A stretch of DNA of 64,000 bases from Micropterus salmoides (lineage: Eukaryota; Chordata; Actinopteri; Centrarchiformes; Centrarchidae), in assembly GCF_014851395.1 (NCBI RefSeq), contig NW_024040041.1, forward strand, positions 7,060,041 to 7,124,040. The letters run 5' to 3'. The notes beneath the pieces are model-generated. The model did no database searches, was not told the DNA's origin, and saw nothing but the letters and a program-made list of their open reading frames with translations. The translations under genes and the position numbers were made by a program. Below, one piece after another: positions 61,891 to 64,000 of this stretch (position 1 is the first letter of the stretch; every line of letters starts with the position of its first letter).

Positions 61891-63062
61891 ATGTCATCGT
61901 GTAAAGCCGTTGTTCCTTTAGAGACTTTAAATGAGAGAGTCCAGAGTTCTGTCTCACATTACAAGACATCTCCAGACAGACGGTGCCAACTTACTCAAAT
62001 CCGCTGATTCAGCACAGACAAGATTTTGGGATGGCCAGTTTAGGCACAACACTGGGCTGAAAGTAATTTAGTGTGATGTTATCACAGCAGGGATGGAGCC
62101 CTGCTCAGGAGAGCTGTCTGCCGGACTCCTATCTGAAGAACAGTGTGCTGATAGCCAGGAGTGGATGTCAGCACTGATGATATACCAGGAAGGACCGCTG
62201 CCCTGCTCTGAGTGCAAAGTCCAAAAACATGATATAATATTTAATCAAATCAGTTCCCTTTCCCATTCTTAAGTAAATGTTTAAATATGTTTTGCGTTTG
62301 ACCAAAAGCAGATCTAAAATGTCTTTTCCCCCCAGGGTTTTACGTTTGAGTTTGTTGGTGGCACCTTTTTTTTTCTTCATCCATGGAGCTGTCACCTTCC
62401 ATGCTAATGGCCATTTTTTTCCTGTTCATCATTGCAAACTGCTGTTGATGGAAATTGGATGGAAACTGCGCTTACGCTTCAACAGACACTTCAACTCAAA
62501 TGTCTCTCAGTTTATACACTTTACAGGACACTTAAAGGACAATAATACCTGTCCCCAACACTTTGACTGACATTTCCACTGCTTTCAGTGCCCAACACCG
62601 TTGAATCTCCAGCTCTTTTCAGCACTTTCACTTGAGCTGACACCAACTCCACTATGATTACACTCAAACTGACACTTCAACGCTACTGTCTATGTTTGTA
62701 TTTGGTCTGCCACTTCAACTACAATTTTAACTTTAGCAAATGTTTCATCCATGAATTTTCAGCAGCGAGCACATTTACCTTCTCCATAGAAAATTCATTT
62801 TTTTCCGGTTTCCGGTTAAATTTGGTTCTCCACTGAGTTCTCTATTAATATGTAAAATCTAACAAACTACATCTATCATCCATTCTTCCATGCGTGTTGT
62901 TGTTGAATCAAGCATTTTCCCTCTCAATAGGACACCTGAACAGTTGAAATGTGCTGCTGTGCGGATCATTGTGCATGTGTGTTTATTGAGATTTCTATTG
63001 AAATTGTAAGTGATTATGCACCACGCAGACTGAGAGAGTAAAACATATGAAATTCTATTAAC

Positions 63063-63096
<34 letters not shown>

Positions 63097-63374
63097 TAAA
63101 CCCATTACACATGAAAAAATAATCACAGAATAAGCAATTTAACTGTAGACATGACATAGGCCTACCAAGAGTCAAAAAAGATGACTGTGGTCTCTCAGCT
63201 CAAATGCAGTATTTCTCATATGTGAAATAAAACAAACCCAAATAAGCTTTCCCCTCTGTCAGTGAGAACCTAGATCTGCCTTTTGCAGATGGAGCTAAAA
63301 GTGGCCATATTAGGGCAGAAATCCAGAGTCTGGCAATAGGGGCAAAAAAGGGTCCACACGTGCACACATACATG

Positions 63375-64000
63375 CACACAGAGAGAGTGACAGTTTGCAG
63401 TCCTTCCTACCTTGAGTGTGGTACCTACTTAACACCCCACACACACACACACACACCCTCCTCCGCCTCGCCTGGGCAACTCTCTAAACGCATCCTCAGG
63501 GAACACTCTCTCTCACATACACACGCACACACACACATACGCATTAACGCGCGCGAGCACACACGCACGGACGCTCATATAGGAGGATCCCAGCAGAGAA
63601 GCGGGCAGTGAACGACGGAGCGCGCACCGGCCAAGCTCGTTAACTTCTCCGCTTCCTATCCCCCCTCCTAATTTTCGGGCAGCTTCTGCAGCAACAACAA
63701 ATCGGAGTGCCGGGCAGACTACCGGATCAGAAGAGACTCCTCGAGCACTCCAGACAGCCTCAGACTGGTCGTCATCGTCTGTTTTACTCCGGAGACTGCG
63801 GATTTTACCCTTTATCTTTTCCAGTGGATACTGACAGTGCGCACCGCCTCCTCGTGATAAACAAAGTCCACGGACATTAAGTCTGCTGTTATTTGTTTTT
63901 TAGCTGGGAAATAAAATCCTCTGTCCAGCTTTCTTCTCTGCATTCCCTCCGGTTTAACTGCACCGGGCAGACTTGGAAAGAGCAACAGCCTCCACCGGCG
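63375..64000 (+). promoter_or_regulatory. Promoter and 5' UTR of an unidentified gene running off the right edge
   Basis: Base composition shifts to GC- and CpG-richer sequence from about 63540 (acgcgcgcgagc, cggagcgcgcaccggccaag). There is a TATA-like catatagg at 63576. No ATG occurs on the + strand from about 63375 to the window end, whereas about ten would be expected, which is typical of a 5' leader. No splice donor or coding start is reached, so the gene cannot be named. Confidence 0.5.

Larger units (their letters stand above)
51621..63374. other. Long intergenic region, no gene recognised
   Basis: About 11.7 kb with no exon I can identify. It holds a LINE RT scrap (51905-52090), family D (56385-56520), a small hAT-like pair (56605-56680), (CA)n runs at 55301-55329 and 58079-58110, family B copy 4 with a nested SINE (59910-60665), and family C words (61750-61890). 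Confidence 0.6.

Noticed and set aside
51621..63374. rab26 exons expected from human gene order
   Set aside because: I looked for Rab GTPase words such as GDSGVGKT, WDTAGQE and NKxD and found none in either strand.

Overview
The window looks like chromosomal DNA from a ray-finned fish, most likely a percomorph teleost. I infer this from intron-rich genes with GT/AG splice sites, many (CA)n/(GT)n microsatellites, hAT-type and fold-back MITEs, L2/CR1-type LINE pieces, a Penelope-like element, and fish-type SINE tails. No species can be named from sequence alone.

Two genes can be read with confidence and they face each other tail to tail. The first is caskin1 on the + strand (exons 2073-27021). 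The window opens inside an intron, so the ankyrin repeats and SH3 domain lie off the left edge. The remaining 14 coding exons carry the CASK-binding motif, two SAM domains, a long proline-rich region and the conserved C-terminal tail. All splice phases agree and give about 1,275 codons without interruption. The second is traf7 on the - strand (stop at 35078, ATG at 49192, non-coding first exon and promoter near 51255-51620). It is complete: RING, TRAF-type zinc fingers, coiled coil and seven WD40 blades, about 684 residues over 22 coding exons. CASKIN1 and TRAF7 are also convergent neighbours on human 16p13.3, so this is ancient synteny. Caskin1 is a synaptic scaffold that binds CASK; TRAF7 is a RING E3 ligase/WD40 scaffold in MEKK3-type signalling. 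I see no direct functional link between them.

Layout: 1-27 kb caskin1, with a Penelope-like element (9.2-11.5 kb, bounded by 44-bp inverted repeats), a composite DNA-transposon region (16.7-18.2 kb) and an L2-type LINE (20.6-22.0 kb) in its introns. 27-35 kb holds the two 3' ends and three MITEs. 35-51.6 kb is traf7, with a 1.15-kb hAT-like element and L2 fragments in its introns. 51.6-63.4 kb is about 12 kb with no recognisable exon. 63.4-64 kb is GC/CpG-richer, lacks ATG on the + strand and looks like the promoter and 5' UTR of a gene continuing off the right edge.

I found no new protein system. The most notable observations are a phase-symmetric extra exon in caskin1, (TG)n tracts against caskin1 3' splice sites, the structured Penelope-like element with a hammerhead-like segment, four copies of an unfamiliar repeat family (one carrying a nested SINE with a 12-bp target duplication), a palindromic MITE, a template-switch-like hairpin in a LINE fragment, and paired ZNF143/THAP11-like motifs at the traf7 promoter.
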